Assembly (NCBI GenBank): GCA_945883955.1
Contig: CAMCYN010000004.1
Location: forward strand, 1 to 45,349
Reading direction: 5' to 3'
Origin: Akkermansia muciniphila
GTDB lineage: Bacteria > Verrucomicrobiota > Verrucomicrobiia > Chthoniobacterales > Chthoniobacteraceae
Length of the DNA: 45,349 nt
Of this stretch, positions 44,626-45,349 are shown piece after piece. Position 1 is the first letter of the stretch. Every line of letters begins with the position of its first letter. A program made the translations under genes and the position numbers. The notes under the pieces were generated by a model that did not search any database, had not been told where the DNA came from, and saw only the letters and a program-made list of their open reading frames with translations.

Positions 44626-44666
44626 GAAAGGAGGAGTTTGTGAGCGGCGATTCGCTAAAATCGAAA

Positions 44667-45140
44667 CTAGAAACGGAAATGTGCAAACGCACGATTGGCC
44701 TGCGCCATCTTGTGGGTGTCATCACGCTTCTTAATGGCGTTCCCCTGACCGTTCGCCGCATCCTTTAGCTCATTAGCCAAAGCGTCAGCGAGACCGGTCG
44801 CCTTGCGGGACTTGGCGTACCCCACCAACCAGCGCATTGCCAAGGCAAGCGCACGAGCAGGAGCAACCTCCATCGGCACCTGGTAAGTTGCACCACCCAC
44901 GCGGCGACTCTTAACCTCCAAACGTGGACGGACATTGTCCACCGCCTTGTTGAGCACCTCGAGCGGATCAACAGACTCGGAGGCCTGACGGGTCTTTTCG
45001 ATCGCTGTATAAACGATCCGCTCGGCAAGGGACTTCTGGCCACTCTGCATGACAGAAGCGATCATACGTGCCACTACGGGGCTTCCGTAACGGCTGTCCA
45101 TTTTTTCAGTTTTGTGAATTACGCGGCGACGACGAGACAT
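44667..45140 (-). CDS. rpsG: 30S ribosomal protein S7 (uS7)
   Basis: The 157-residue protein has MSRRRRVIHKTEKMDSRYGS, the MQSGQKSLAERIVYTAIE helix and GGATYQVPMEV, with the basic end KMAQANRAFAHFRF. S7 organises the 30S head and exit site. No Shine-Dalgarno site precedes the ATG. Confidence 0.97.
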   Translation of the reverse strand: MSRRRRVIHKTEKMDSRYGSPVVARMIASVMQSGQKSLAERIVYTAIEKTRQASESVDPLEVLNKAVDNVRPRLEVKSRRVGGATYQVPMEVAPARALALAMRWLVGYAKSRKATGLADALANELKDAANGQGNAIKKRDDTHKMAQANRAFAHFRF

Positions 45141-45165
45141 GGCGATTAGCTAGCAGAAAGTTGGA

Positions 45166-45349
45166 CTATCTCTTACCCTTACCTGGCTTACCCTTGACGG
45201 CAGCTACTTGGCCGGGCTTTGGACGTTTCGCGCCATATTTGGAGCGGGAACGACGGCGACCATCAACCCCGAGGGAGTCAAGTGTTCCACGGACGATGTG
45301 GTAACGAACCCCAGGCAAATCCTTAACACGTCCACCACGAACAAGCACA
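45166..45349 (-). CDS. rpsL: 30S ribosomal protein S12 (uS12), 3' part only
   Basis: Only the last 60 codons are in the window; the gene continues past base 45349. The fragment has [21 protein letters not shown] in its expected form, with the Lys and Pro of the streptomycin-site loop unchanged, and [12 protein letters not shown] basic tail ([16 protein letters not shown]) extends beyond the usual KRPK end by about 16 residues. Confidence 0.96.
   Translation of the reverse strand, partial: VLVRGGRVKDLPGVRYHIVRGTLDSLGVDGRRRSRSKYGAKRPKPGQVAAVKGKPGKGKR

Noticed and set aside
44626-44636. GGAGGAG on the plus strand upstream of no gene
   Set aside because: It is the complement of the pyrimidine-rich fusA leader, and no plus-strand gene follows.
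1-45349. CRISPR arrays, insertion sequences, tRNA/rRNA genes and phage genes
   Set aside because: No regularly spaced repeats, transposase motifs, tRNA-like cloverleafs or phage proteins were recognised on either strand.

Overview
The window looks like chromosomal DNA of a Gram-negative bacterium, most likely a member of Verrucomicrobiota (perhaps Opitutia). This placement is an inference. It rests on a PQQ-like beta-propeller protein with a WPQWRGP start motif, lipid A acyltransferase and LPS glycosyltransferase domains, a long S11 N-terminal extension, a proline-rich SecG tail, and frequent starts without a Shine-Dalgarno site. No 16S rRNA or tRNA is present to confirm it. No mobile element, CRISPR array or prophage was seen.

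Bases 1-7,973 hold housekeeping and signalling genes on both strands: a secreted PQQ-like propeller protein (+), a CBS-containing hybrid histidine kinase with a single-domain response regulator (-), a DEDDy exonuclease-like protein with a thioredoxin-like protein (-), purU (+), and an unusual uvrC (-) that lacks the Fe-S cysteines and a central segment. carB (-) follows at 8,145-11,357, ending in a strong intrinsic terminator placed just before uvrC. A PHP-domain phosphoesterase (+) lies at 11,541-12,263.

Bases 12,227-17,177 (-) hold the most striking unit, a dltD-dltC-dltX-dltA-dltB cluster. DltX is a 51-residue protein whose GTG start overlaps the dltC stop codon; it ends in the FVYQEF signature of Gram-positive DltX proteins. 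The five genes form a complete set for D-alanyl (or similar) esterification of an envelope polymer, in an organism that should have no teichoic acid. DltB carries an extra C-terminal domain of about 140 residues.

Bases 17,262-28,691 (-) hold sucB and sucA, a lipid A acyltransferase fused to a GT9 glycosyltransferase, an OppA-type lipoprotein, secG with a long Pro/Ala/Glu tail, two small probably frameshifted genes for exported proteins, a squalene/phytoene synthase, and an ABCG-type half-transporter.

Bases 28,824-45,349 (-) are one long ribosomal-protein cluster in the order rpsL(partial)-rpsG-fusA-rpsJ-rplC-rplD-rplW-rplB-rpsS-[secreted coiled-coil protein]-rplV-rpsC-rplP-rpmC-rpsQ-rplN-rplX-rplE-rpsH-rplF-rplR-rpsE-rplO-(terminator-like hairpin)-secY-map-infA-rpmJ-rpsM-rpsK-rpsD, closed by an intrinsic terminator. 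Missing from their common places are tuf, rpsN, rpmD, adk, rpoA and rplQ. A gene for an exported 176-residue protein sits inside the S10 part of this operon.

No stretch longer than about 210 bases lacks a gene. The largest gaps (15,344-15,548; 11,358-11,540; 7,974-8,144) hold hairpins, a possible promoter, or nothing recognisable.
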